From NCBI GenBank assembly GCA_934502885.1, contig CAKSUT010000004.1:62001-126000 (forward strand): a stretch of DNA of 64,000 bases, in the 5' to 3' direction. Position 1 is the stretch's first letter. Each line of letters starts with the position of its first letter. The notes below the pieces were generated by a model. It was not told the DNA's origin and searched no databases. It saw nothing but the letters and a program-made list of their open reading frames with translations. A program made the position numbers and the translations under genes. Below are positions 34,930-42,980 of the stretch, in pieces. The stretch is from an uncultured Eubacteriales bacterium (lineage in GTDB: Bacteria > Bacillota > Clostridia > Oscillospirales > CAG-382).

Positions 34930-36015
34930 GTGACGGTACAAAATGCATCGCCGCAGTTGTTTAGCCTTTCGCCGTTCAGCAATACATATGCGGATAAATA
35001 CACGCCGGAAATGATAAGAAACGCATATTCATTTCCGCAGGAATACGGCGGCGACGGAATAACCGTAGCCGTCATTACTGCGTTTGCAAACGTGAATATA
35101 GAAAACGACCTCAGAGTATTTTCCTCCGCATTCGGCTTGCCGCCGCCTGAAGTTCGCATTGTCCGCACCTCGCAAAAGGTCAATACCGAAGCGGCGTGGG
35201 ATAGGGAAGCGGCTCTCGATATCGAGTGGCTTCACGCCGCCGCACCGAAAGCAAAGCTTGTCCTCATTACTCCCGACAGTGCAATTCTCGAAAACCTCAT
35301 GGAGTGCGTTGTCCTTGCAAAGGAGTATTCCGCAGATGTTGCATCGCTGAGCTTCGGACTTCAGGAAAAGTACGTTAAAGAGTTTTTTGAAGATAAGATT
35401 TCCGACGACATAATATACTTTGCCGCCGCCGGAGATCTTCCGGGGCAGAGCCTCTATCCGGCGTCATCACCAATGTTTGCCGGTGTCGGCGGAACGACGC
35501 TCGACATCGACGAAAGCGGAAATCGAATTTCCGTCGAGTCCGCATGGGAAAACGGCGGAGGCGGCGCAAGCTCTGTTTTTTCGATTCCCGATTATCAGAA
35601 TATTTTCAGACCGATACCGTTCATGTCGCAGGGAATGCGTGCAATGCCCGACGTGAGCTTTTTCGCGTCGGGCGCAGCGGGTGCTGCCGTTTACTTTACC
35701 TCACAGCGGCTTTCGGAATCTGGGTGGATATCTGCGGACGGAACAAGCCTCGGAACTCCCGTGTGGGCAGGAATTGCGGCAATGTGCCTTGAGGCATCGA
35801 AGGGCGCACTGCGCGGTCACAAACGGTTCATGCACTTTCTGTATGAGCTTGCCGGAACTACCGCATACAATAACGCTCTGGGAAACTATACAGATATAGT
35901 CAACGGCGGAAACGGAGTATTCTATGCGTCAAAGGGATACGATTTCTGCACCGGACTCGGCTCTCCCGTCGTTAAGAACATAATTTCCGCCGCCGAAAAA
36001 AAGCAGGGAACGTAA
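34930..36015 (+). CDS. Sedolisin-like (S53) serine-carboxyl peptidase without leader
   Basis: Protein of 361 residues with the S53 catalytic set: Glu 93 and Asp 97 in WDREAALDIEW, the oxyanion Asp 169 in FAAAGDLPG, and Ser 273 in SADGTSLGTPVWAG. Family members are usually secreted, with a long pro-domain and activity at low pH. This one has neither signal peptide nor pro-domain; the catalytic core starts almost at once (TPEMIRNAYSFPQEYGGDG). GTG start behind AAGGGATG. It follows copy 3 of the QueG-like proteins by 56 bp and may be in the same transcript. A cytoplasmic role or leaderless export is implied but unknown. Confidence 0.82.
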   Translation: MTVQNASPQLFSLSPFSNTYADKYTPEMIRNAYSFPQEYGGDGITVAVITAFANVNIENDLRVFSSAFGLPPPEVRIVRTSQKVNTEAAWDREAALDIEWLHAAAPKAKLVLITPDSAILENLMECVVLAKEYSADVASLSFGLQEKYVKEFFEDKISDDIIYFAAAGDLPGQSLYPASSPMFAGVGGTTLDIDESGNRISVESAWENGGGGASSVFSIPDYQNIFRPIPFMSQGMRAMPDVSFFASGAAGAAVYFTSQRLSESGWISADGTSLGTPVWAGIAAMCLEASKGALRGHKRFMHFLYELAGTTAYNNALGNYTDIVNGGNGVFYASKGYDFCTGLGSPVVKNIISAAEKKQGT

Positions 36016-36024
36016 GAGTAAGAC

Positions 36025-36777
36025 TCAATCAAGCTCGATGTAGTCAGATGATGCAAAACCTATTATTCCGTCGTATTCAACGCAGTACCATCCTCCCGTA
36101 CTGCAAAAAACAAGAAGCTTTGCGCCGTTCGGCGCCTGACCGATTACCTTTGCGGACATCGAAGGTCTTTCTCTTATGTTGAGTCTGCCGCCCTCGGTAC
36201 GGACTGTACCCTCCTTGTTGTCAATAGGTGTCTGCGCCTCTACAAATGGTATTCCGAAATACTCCGCAAGTCCCTGCACAAGGTTCTTGGCTATGGCGTC
36301 TATGTTGGCTTTTATCCACGCTTCATCCTGTTCATTGTCGTGGTATGCAAGCTCTGCAAGCACTGACGGCGCTCTTGTCCGTGTCACCTCGGCAAGAGCC
36401 GTTGTAGGCATGATTTTCACAAGCGACGGCGTCGGATAAATGCTCTGGTAATTGTCCGCAAGAACGGTTGCGGCGCGCTTTCCGTTGAGACTGCGTGTGT
36501 AGTAGTAGAAATCCGCTCCCTGCAAAACCCCGGCAAGATTCTCGGGCGAGGCATTTGAGTGGAGCGCGAGATGAAGGTCGTAGTTTCCGCTGTTTGACTG
36601 TGAAATTATACTCGATACACTGTCGGACGGACTGTTTCGTGTGTATCCGATGCCCGTTGAGTCGAGATAGGGAATCATGGCGTCGGCGATGAGGTTCATG
36701 TAGTATTCCTCACTGCCGTCGCCGCTTCTGTAGATGTTGTATTCCTGGGTTGACGGACTTAAGTATATTGTCGGCAT
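36025..36777 (-). CDS. N-acetylmuramoyl-L-alanine amidase with SH3 domain
   Basis: Protein of 250 residues. Residues 1-175 match the Amidase_3 fold in its clostridial form: TIYLSPSTQEYN, EEYYMNLIADAMIPYL, LHLALHSNAS (zinc His) and VLAELAYHDNEQD (catalytic Glu). The usual N-terminal GHGG is replaced by SPSTQE, as in related clostridial proteins. Residues 190-250 form a bacterial SH3 domain (GRLNIRERPSMSAKVIGQ) for wall binding. No signal peptide is seen. ATG 36777 lies 8 bp after GGAGG; TTG 36783 is too close. It converges on the sedolisin gene with only 9 bp between stops and no terminator. Confidence 0.85.
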   Translation of the reverse strand: MPTIYLSPSTQEYNIYRSGDGSEEYYMNLIADAMIPYLDSTGIGYTRNSPSDSVSSIISQSNSGNYDLHLALHSNASPENLAGVLQGADFYYYTRSLNGKRAATVLADNYQSIYPTPSLVKIMPTTALAEVTRTRAPSVLAELAYHDNEQDEAWIKANIDAIAKNLVQGLAEYFGIPFVEAQTPIDNKEGTVRTEGGRLNIRERPSMSAKVIGQAPNGAKLLVFCSTGGWYCVEYDGIIGFASSDYIELD

Positions 36778-36837
36778 TGACAATTCCTCCTTGTGTAAAG
36801 TTACTGCATATTATGCGGAGAATGACTTTTGTGTTAA

Positions 36838-36871
36838 AACACCGTAACTGTAAAGCGGTGTTAATTTTTTT
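36838..36871 (+). terminator. Terminator-like hairpin upstream of bioY
   Basis: AACACCG (36838-36844) pairs with CGGTGTT (36856-36862), followed by AA and seven T (36865-36871). No plus-strand gene precedes it between 36778 and here, so it may stop read-through from the sedolisin gene across the antisense amidase, or belong to an unrecognised short RNA. Confidence 0.6.
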
Positions 36872-36902
36872 ACAAAAACCGATAGCATACGAAACAGATG
36901 CG

Positions 36903-36911
36903 TGATACAAT
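36903..36911 (+). promoter_or_regulatory. Possible extended -10 promoter for bioY
   Basis: TGATACAAT (TG at 36903, -10 TACAAT 36906-36911) without a clear -35. It lies 61 bp before the bioY ATG. Confidence 0.45.
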
Positions 36912-36971
36912 GTACTCATAATAGGGAAGTGTTTGTATAATCACTCATTCTTCTGCAACGGAGGACATAAA

Positions 36972-37532
36972 ATGAAATCACAAAACATGAAAATGTGCAT
37001 TCTTGCCGCACTTTTTGCAGCATTTACCGCAATACTTTCGCAGGTGGCGTTTCCCGTGCCGTTTATCACCGAAAACATACCTTTCTCTCTCGGTCTTCTT
37101 GCCGTGCTTATCACCTCGGGTGTCCTCGGCGGAGTGTGGGGAACGGCGAGTATCGCGGTTTATATCGCACTTGGATGTGTCGGCGTGCCGGTGTTTGCCA
37201 ACTTCAGAGCGGCTGAAGCGATTGTCGGCGCAACCGGCGGATATATCGTCGGTTACCTTTTCTGCGCCCTTGTCGTAGGCTTTATTACCGACAGAAAAAA
37301 AGGTGCTTCCTACATAGCGAATGCACTTTCGATGGTTGCCGGAACGGCGGTTTGCTATGCTTTCGGTACTCTTTGGTACTCGATTTACGCGGGCATTCCT
37401 TTTGCGGCGGCGCTTTCGACAGCAGTAGTACCGTTTATTCCGCTTGACTTGGTGAAGATTGCCGTTTCCGCATATCTTGTAAAAAAGCTTCGCAAAGCGG
37501 CGTCAAGACAGCTTTTGCACGCGGTAGTTTAA
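36972..37532 (+). CDS. bioY: Biotin transporter BioY
   Basis: Membrane S-component for biotin uptake, 186 residues with about six hydrophobic segments: MCILAALFAAFTAILSQVAF, LGLLAVLITSGVLGGVWGT, VYIALGCVGVPVFANF, EAIVGATGGYIVGYLFCAL and PFIPLDLVKIAVSAYL. The GATGGYIVGY motif and PLDLVK near the end are diagnostic. BioY works alone or with an energy-coupling module that is not encoded here. ATG 36972 is set by GGAGG 7 bp upstream. No BirA-type operator was recognised. Three unrelated small genes follow on the same strand. Confidence 0.93.
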   Translation: MKSQNMKMCILAALFAAFTAILSQVAFPVPFITENIPFSLGLLAVLITSGVLGGVWGTASIAVYIALGCVGVPVFANFRAAEAIVGATGGYIVGYLFCALVVGFITDRKKGASYIANALSMVAGTAVCYAFGTLWYSIYAGIPFAAALSTAVVPFIPLDLVKIAVSAYLVKKLRKAASRQLLHAVV

Positions 37533-37562
37533 TTTTTGCCGGCGCACGGAAAGGAAAAGCAA

Positions 37563-38261
37563 ATGATTGAAAACGAAAAGGATAACGAAAAGAGCCTCGG
37601 TCTGTCGCTGTTTTCCGACTCGAACGGCGGAGAAAAGCTTACCTTCGTAAGCACGCGAAACGAAGAGCTTCCGTATCTCGTGATGCCGTCCGAGCTTGCC
37701 GAGTGTTCCGAAAGGTACGGATATCCGCTCACGGATTTTGAAGCCCGGGATGTTGCCGAGAGTATTTCGGAAACCGCCGATTTTTACGACCTGTTCATCA
37801 ATGCCGAAATGGTTGAGGATTCCGTGAAAATGTGTTCTCTTCTTCATATCGATACGGCGCTTTACAAGGGCGGCGAGGTCGATTTCAGCATGATAGAGCA
37901 GTACAGCATACTCCAAGCGCGTGTTCATGAGGTGATAGATCTCTATATGCCCCTTTTGGACAGCGAACTCAAGGTTTTCCTCGGCTTTGAAAAGTGCGAG
38001 GATTTTGATGATGAATATAAGGATATGCTCCTCAACATAATAACCGATATGCTTGAATCGAACTCCGGTATTTATAAGGAGTATTCGCCGTATGAGGCTG
38101 CGTACCTGTTCTTTACCGCTCTCAAGCTCCGCTATAAGGACGAAATGGAAGAGTATCTCGAATACAGAGATCGCAAGGTTAAGCCCGGTCATTCGCTCTC
38201 CGACGTTGCGGACAGAGTGTTTGAAATGTACGCAAACCTTGCAGGCGAAGAATACGAATAA
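37563..38261 (+). CDS. Uncharacterised protein (possible DUF6323-like)
   Basis: Soluble acidic protein of 232 residues, not recognised with certainty. SELAECSERYGYPLTDFEAR followed by helical segments recalls the clostridial DUF6323 family, which is usually encoded next to a DUF6179 gene, as may be the case here. There are no catalytic motifs, signal peptide or membrane segments; most of it is predicted helical with many Glu, Asp and Tyr (EDFDDEYKDMLLNI, LRYKDEMEEYLEYRDRK). AAAGGA precedes ATG 37563. Located 30 bp after bioY and 36 bp before the next gene, so part of the same operon. Confidence 0.65.
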   Translation: MIENEKDNEKSLGLSLFSDSNGGEKLTFVSTRNEELPYLVMPSELAECSERYGYPLTDFEARDVAESISETADFYDLFINAEMVEDSVKMCSLLHIDTALYKGGEVDFSMIEQYSILQARVHEVIDLYMPLLDSELKVFLGFEKCEDFDDEYKDMLLNIITDMLESNSGIYKEYSPYEAAYLFFTALKLRYKDEMEEYLEYRDRKVKPGHSLSDVADRVFEMYANLAGEEYE

Positions 38262-38297
38262 TTCCCGGTGACATATTACGGAAAGGAGCGTCTGAAA

Positions 38298-39305
38298 ATG
38301 TCGGATATACGCAATTTTTACCCGATAGATTTTTCCGAAACCGACGATGCGAAATTTTTCTTTTCCGTGATAACCGCGGCGAAGCGCAAGGTATTGCTTT
38401 CGGAAGAGGAGCTTAGGTATGTCGATACGAATATAGATCTGCTTCTTCGCGATGCACTCAAAACCTCGCATAAATCCTTCGTCCGCCGCGAAACGGCAAA
38501 GGAGCTTATCGAGGGTGTGTTCCGTGTGCTTGACAGCGCATATCCGCACACCTCCGACGGTGTGTCCGAAATACTCGACAGCGTGAAGAACGCAAAGCTT
38601 GATGTGTATGCGCTCAAAGGAAAGCGAATCTGCACGGCATATCTCAACAATGTCAGAAACAGAGCCTACCATATTGAACACGTCATGTACAAAAGGCGTC
38701 ATCTTAAAATGGACTTTATTCTCGGAATAAAGTCGGAGATACTTTACACCGATATATACCGTGCCGGCGGAAATTCAACGACCGCGCTCCTGAAAGTCCT
38801 TGACCTCGAGCCTCCGGTGACGCTTGATGTTATTTCCGAAGGCATGGATTATATGTGCGCGGCATTTGACCTTGCGGCGTACCTTGATGCAAAAGAGGTG
38901 CTTTTGGCGGCGGCAAAGTCGGGAATAGCAACAGCCGATGAGATTTACTATAACAGAACCTTTGTTACGGCTCTTGTCACAAGCGCGCTTTTGTGCGCGT
39001 ATTTCAGAGAGGATACGCTTTATGTGCCGAGCATAAAAATGTTCGATGCGGAGGATATGCTTCTTGAGATGACCGACGGCGAGCTTTGTGAATTTTTCTG
39101 TGACTGCACGAGAATATTCATCAACAGAAAAGGAATAGATACGGACGAAGTAAACCGCGTCACGACCGAAATAGAAAAGCTTTACGCTTTTACAGTAAAC
39201 GGAGGCGACCTGAGCGAAGATACCGTCGCCGAGGCTTCGGCAAAATTTGTGAGGGAAAAACTTCACGAACGCGGAGATTTTGCAAAGTATCTTTTTGTAA
39301 GGTGA
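38298..39305 (+). CDS. Uncharacterised helical protein (possible DUF6179-like)
   Basis: Protein of 335 residues, all-helical by eye. The N-terminus (FFFSVITAAKRKVLLSEEEL, then SFVRRETAKELIEGVF) resembles DUF6179 proteins, paired in clostridia with DUF6323; both are of unknown function. No transmembrane or nucleotide-binding motifs are visible. ATG 38298 follows GAAAGGAG by 9 bp and is preferred to an upstream in-frame start. Sits in the operon bioY - this pair - small coiled-coil protein. The assignment rests on a remembered pattern and needs a profile search. Confidence 0.6.
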   Translation: MSDIRNFYPIDFSETDDAKFFFSVITAAKRKVLLSEEELRYVDTNIDLLLRDALKTSHKSFVRRETAKELIEGVFRVLDSAYPHTSDGVSEILDSVKNAKLDVYALKGKRICTAYLNNVRNRAYHIEHVMYKRRHLKMDFILGIKSEILYTDIYRAGGNSTTALLKVLDLEPPVTLDVISEGMDYMCAAFDLAAYLDAKEVLLAAAKSGIATADEIYYNRTFVTALVTSALLCAYFREDTLYVPSIKMFDAEDMLLEMTDGELCEFFCDCTRIFINRKGIDTDEVNRVTTEIEKLYAFTVNGGDLSEDTVAEASAKFVREKLHERGDFAKYLFVR

Positions 39306-39318
39306 AAGGAGAAACCTA

Positions 39319-39555
39319 ATGACAAACGACAGAAGAGAGGCACTGGCAGAGCTTGCCGACAGACTTGCCGACCTCAACATTGAATTGCAGGAGCTGCTTG
39401 CCGAGGAGCAGGCGGAGTTTGACCGCATTCCCGATAAGATGCGCGCCGGCGACCTCTATGAAAAGGCCGAGGAAGCACTCGAAGCTCTCGAGGACGCTGT
39501 TGATAACATAGACGAGGCGGTTGATAATATATCGCTGTCGGTCGAACTGAAGTAA
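39319..39555 (+). CDS. Small coiled-coil protein
   Basis: Acidic protein of 78 residues made of heptad-like repeats (RREALAELADRLADLNIELQ, EEALEALEDAVDNIDEAV), probably a short coiled coil. AAAGGAG precedes the ATG. It follows the preceding gene by 13 bp and ends just before a strong terminator, so it is the last gene of the bioY operon. Function unknown. Confidence 0.7.
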   Translation: MTNDRREALAELADRLADLNIELQELLAEEQAEFDRIPDKMRAGDLYEKAEEALEALEDAVDNIDEAVDNISLSVELK

Positions 39556-39563
39556 ATAAGAAG

Positions 39564-39603
39564 CGAGGTGCGTACACGCAATATGTACGCACCTCGTTTT
39601 TTT
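39564..39603 (+). terminator. Strong intrinsic terminator
   Basis: Perfect 13 bp stem CGAGGTGCGTACA/TGTACGCACCTCG (39564-39596), 7-nt loop, seven T. It ends the bioY operon and faces the convergent DUF5107 gene. Confidence 0.95.
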
Positions 39604-42600
39604 ACATCAAACTTTCAAGCCCGTAATTGAGGTTTGACGGATCACATTCGTGCGCCGCCGCAAAACAGCGGTGTGATTCATCCTCTTTTTCCATGAACCT
39701 GTATGCAAAGCCGAGAAGATAAGAGAAATATGCGCATCTTGCCGTCTTCGCGTCGTCACAGTATGAGATGAAGAACGGTGTCGTTCCGAAATATCCCGGA
39801 TCCTCCTTGCCGATTGCTGCGCTCCATGCTTTGAAATGCTTGTCGATAATCGCACGTCCGGCGTAAAATCTGCCGAGCTTTGCAAACGATACCGCCATGT
39901 AATACGGAAGCTCCGGCAAATGCATATTCGAGAAGTAATCAACCGTAAGAGAGGTTATGTATTCGTATATTTCATGGGCTTTATCACTGTGTCCCGTTTT
40001 TTCAAGGCAAAGCGCAAGATAGAATTTGTGCGGAACGAGTCTGCATTCGTTCCAGAGCCCGGCACCGAGATTTTTCGGAAGCACCTGCGCCGCTTCAAAT
40101 TCCGCTGTCGCCTCGGCGTACTTTTCGTCGGTCATGAATGCTCTGCCTTTTGCGTAGTGAGCAAACATATACTCTTCTGCAACCGCGTGCTCACCGCCTT
40201 CGCAGGGAATAAAGGTGTGACCTCCGAGAAGCGTGAGAGCGGCATCATACTCGCCGTTTTGATTGTATACACGTGCAAGCTCAAGACAGATATCATCGCG
40301 CAGAATACCGTCCGTGTTGTCTTTTATGAAGCGTATGCGCTCAGACGGCGCAACTCCGAGTTTTCCCGAAACGACAGCTGTTTCGTATACAAGCTGTTTG
40401 TCACGCGGCTTCAGTTCAAGTGCCTTTTTCAGAAGCGGAAGAACTCTTTCCTTTTCACCAAGGTGACTGTAGCAAAGTGCCGCAAGGTTTCTGTACGCCG
40501 CATACATCGACGTATCCTGTGAGATTGCCGCTTCAAAATGCGCCTTTGCGTTTTCGTGCTGACCGAAATAATACTCCATGCATCCCAAAAGGTAATTTGC
40601 GTTCGGAAGAGGAGCTTCTTCGGTTTTTGTTATGCGCTTAAGTATTTTATACTCTTCCGGTCTCGACGGGAACGCAGAACCTACATCTGCTCTCTCGCCG
40701 TTTTCGGTGTCTCCGAGCACAAAGTATACCATCTTTGTTTTCACGCCGTCACCGAGTGCGCCGAGAAGCTCATTTGCCCATTCGTTCTCTCCGCATGAGA
40801 CAAGATCAAAATACAGATCAAGACAGGTTTCCACAGGATTGCTGTGTAACTCCGCGCAGAACCGAGATTTATCGCCGCCCGATATGACGGTGCGGACATA
40901 CCGCGCAAGGTGAAAGAGGAGATCGGCTTTCAGTATGTCGTCCAGACACTCTGCCGCTTCGCCGGTTTTTCCGAGATGAGTGAGCGCAACCGCACGGAAA
41001 ACTCCGGCTTTTCCGTTTTCGGCGTTTAGGCGCAGTGCGGTTTCCGAATGATCGAGCATTGCGGTATAGTCGCGGTTTGAGCCGTCAAGAGCCGCTATGT
41101 GCGTCATTGCCGCCGATTTGTAATCCATGTTCCACGCCGCCTTGTAAAAGCTGTCGTAGGCTGTGCCGAGCATATCGAGAGCAAGTTCGCAAAGAGCCTT
41201 CGTATAGAAAAGCTTTCCGCTCTGCGGACGCGCGTTGAAACGGCATATCTTGCTTTCCGCACGCTTTATGTATTCGTATGCCTTTGCAAATTCACAGCGG
41301 CGGAGATGGTAATCCGAAAGAGCTATGAGCGTGTCGGCGTGATTCGGATCGCGCTGCAGTGCCTCCTCCCAGTAAAGCTGCGGCGAGGACGCCGGGTCAC
41401 GGTACTGCATCACGTGTACTCCTTCAATGTAAAGCTCCTCCGCTGTCTTAACCTCCTTGAAGTAGGGGAGCTCCTCTGTTGTGTCGGGAATACCGTACAG
41501 ATTTTTTTCAAATTCGGTGTACGACATAATTTCGTTCCCGTTTGCGGTGACGGTCACACTGTCGCCGACATACAGCTTCGGTGCGTCAAAGCTCTGAGGA
41601 ATGCCGGGTGTGAAATCTGCCTTTGTGTTGAAAATTGCTTTGCCGTCTTTTGAACATATGCTTATCTCGGCACTTCCGGCATTTGTCAGCTGAACTGTAA
41701 GTCCGTCCTTGTCGGACATCGCACCGTGAGTGTTTGCGAAGAAAGGTATTCCCACATTTCCTATCGGATACCAATACTGTGAAAACTCCTTTGTCTCATA
41801 TGGGGAAAGCCACGAAAAGTCAGGCTGATTGTCGGAGTAGCACCCTGCCATAAGCTCCGCATATGCGCCGTCTGTGTCCGTAAGCGCTTTTTCCCACGAC
41901 TCGGATAGCTCGTTGTACGCCCAGGTGAACATTTTCTTTCCGGGGGAAATGTGATGGTTTGCAATATGAACCGTGCCGCAGCCTTTGCCGCTGTCGAAGC
42001 CGCCGAAAAAGTCGTATTTGCTCGGTGCGCAGAAGTATGAGGTCGGCTGAACCGTGTTCTTATGATACGATATGTCAACCTCGCCCTTGCGCCTTATGCC
42101 GTTGAATATACCGAGGTCGTTTGTCGCGGTCGGGTATGTTGTTACCGAACGCTTGTAGTGGAAGTTTACGTATGAAACGTCCTTCGGGAAAAATATGCGG
42201 TAATCTTTGTTTACCGCTACAGCCGCATTTTCCCACCAAAGGAACGAGTTTGCGAACGGTGTGCGGTTGCAGAGTTTTACCCTTGTCTCGAAATAGGCGC
42301 TTTCCGGCTTAAGAAACACACCCACCATGCCTTTCATGCGCTGAATGGGATCGTGCTCGGAGAGCCATACGACAGCACCGCCGTCTTGTGTGTATTCGAT
42401 TGTGTAATCTGTAGGCATGAAGGTCGAGGCACGATGATGAAAAGGCCAGTTAAATTCCACGCCGCCCGATATCCATGAGCCGAGACAACCTATAAGTGCC
42501 GGTTTTATGACGTGCTGTTTGTAGAAAAAGTCGTAACCCGTTGTTTTGTCGAACGCAGAGTAAATTCTTCCTCCGAGTTCGGGAAGTATTTCGACGCGTA

Positions 42601-42811
42601 TGTAATCATTTTCAATGCGTATGCAGGTGTATTCCTTGTCCTCTCTGTGTTTGCGGTCAACCTCAAGAACAACTTTGTTTGGGTACGGGTTTCCGCTTGT
42701 TCTCTGATGAACGCGATTCTCCGCGAACATCGGCAGTTTTTCCGCCGCAGGTTCTCTGTATGTAGGAAGAGTGAGCCTGTATTCAGTTACTGTGACACCA
42801 TTTTTTGCCAT
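39602..42811 (-). CDS. DUF5107 domain protein with TPR repeats
   Basis: Protein of 1069 residues. The first 420 or so form a galactose-mutarotase-like beta-sandwich of the DUF5107 type (IRVEILPELGGRIYSAFDKT, GGVEFNWPFHHR, PTDYTIEY, WWENAAVAVN, KMFTWAYNELS). The rest is a run of TPR-like helical repeats (NHADTLIALSDYHLRRCEFA, AYRNLAALCYSHLGEKERVL). Proteins with this layout occur with glycan-degrading loci and are thought to act on sugars, but the activity is not established. No signal peptide, so cytoplasmic. AAAGGAG precedes the ATG. Divergent from a hybrid regulator. Confidence 0.88.
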   Translation of the reverse strand: MAKNGVTVTEYRLTLPTYREPAAEKLPMFAENRVHQRTSGNPYPNKVVLEVDRKHREDKEYTCIRIENDYIRVEILPELGGRIYSAFDKTTGYDFFYKQHVIKPALIGCLGSWISGGVEFNWPFHHRASTFMPTDYTIEYTQDGGAVVWLSEHDPIQRMKGMVGVFLKPESAYFETRVKLCNRTPFANSFLWWENAAVAVNKDYRIFFPKDVSYVNFHYKRSVTTYPTATNDLGIFNGIRRKGEVDISYHKNTVQPTSYFCAPSKYDFFGGFDSGKGCGTVHIANHHISPGKKMFTWAYNELSESWEKALTDTDGAYAELMAGCYSDNQPDFSWLSPYETKEFSQYWYPIGNVGIPFFANTHGAMSDKDGLTVQLTNAGSAEISICSKDGKAIFNTKADFTPGIPQSFDAPKLYVGDSVTVTANGNEIMSYTEFEKNLYGIPDTTEELPYFKEVKTAEELYIEGVHVMQYRDPASSPQLYWEEALQRDPNHADTLIALSDYHLRRCEFAKAYEYIKRAESKICRFNARPQSGKLFYTKALCELALDMLGTAYDSFYKAAWNMDYKSAAMTHIAALDGSNRDYTAMLDHSETALRLNAENGKAGVFRAVALTHLGKTGEAAECLDDILKADLLFHLARYVRTVISGGDKSRFCAELHSNPVETCLDLYFDLVSCGENEWANELLGALGDGVKTKMVYFVLGDTENGERADVGSAFPSRPEEYKILKRITKTEEAPLPNANYLLGCMEYYFGQHENAKAHFEAAISQDTSMYAAYRNLAALCYSHLGEKERVLPLLKKALELKPRDKQLVYETAVVSGKLGVAPSERIRFIKDNTDGILRDDICLELARVYNQNGEYDAALTLLGGHTFIPCEGGEHAVAEEYMFAHYAKGRAFMTDEKYAEATAEFEAAQVLPKNLGAGLWNECRLVPHKFYLALCLEKTGHSDKAHEIYEYITSLTVDYFSNMHLPELPYYMAVSFAKLGRFYAGRAIIDKHFKAWSAAIGKEDPGYFGTTPFFISYCDDAKTARCAYFSYLLGFAYRFMEKEDESHRCFAAAHECDPSNLNYGLESLM

Positions 42812-42847
42812 TTCATCTGCTCCTTTATTTTTTTATTGCCATGCATT

Positions 42848-42876
42848 ATTGTACAATTATCCTTGCCGCAATGCAA
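42848..42876 (-). promoter_or_regulatory. Promoter of the DUF5107 gene with internal inverted repeat
   Basis: Minus strand TTGCAT (42876-42871), 17 bp spacer, TACAAT (42853-42848). The inverted repeat CCTTGC-N6-GCAAGG at 42861-42878 overlaps the -35 and the spacer, a good position for a repressor operator. Confidence 0.7.
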
Positions 42877-42912
42877 GGCAAAAAATAATGTAAACTATTC
42901 ACGAAATTTAAC

Positions 42913-42941
42913 TTGAGCTTTTGGCGCAAAAAATGTATAAT
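42913..42941 (+). promoter_or_regulatory. Promoter of the hybrid regulator gene
   Basis: TTGAGC at 42913-42918, 17 bp spacer, TATAAT at 42936-42941. Confidence 0.72.
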
Positions 42942-42980
42942 CATAAATGGTTAGATACTCTCGTTGAGAGGTGAGGTAAT

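Noticed and set aside
37503..38702. Open minus-strand frame of 399 codons opposite bioY and its neighbour
   Set aside because: Spans three plus-strand genes with good ribosome sites; composition typical of antisense frames.
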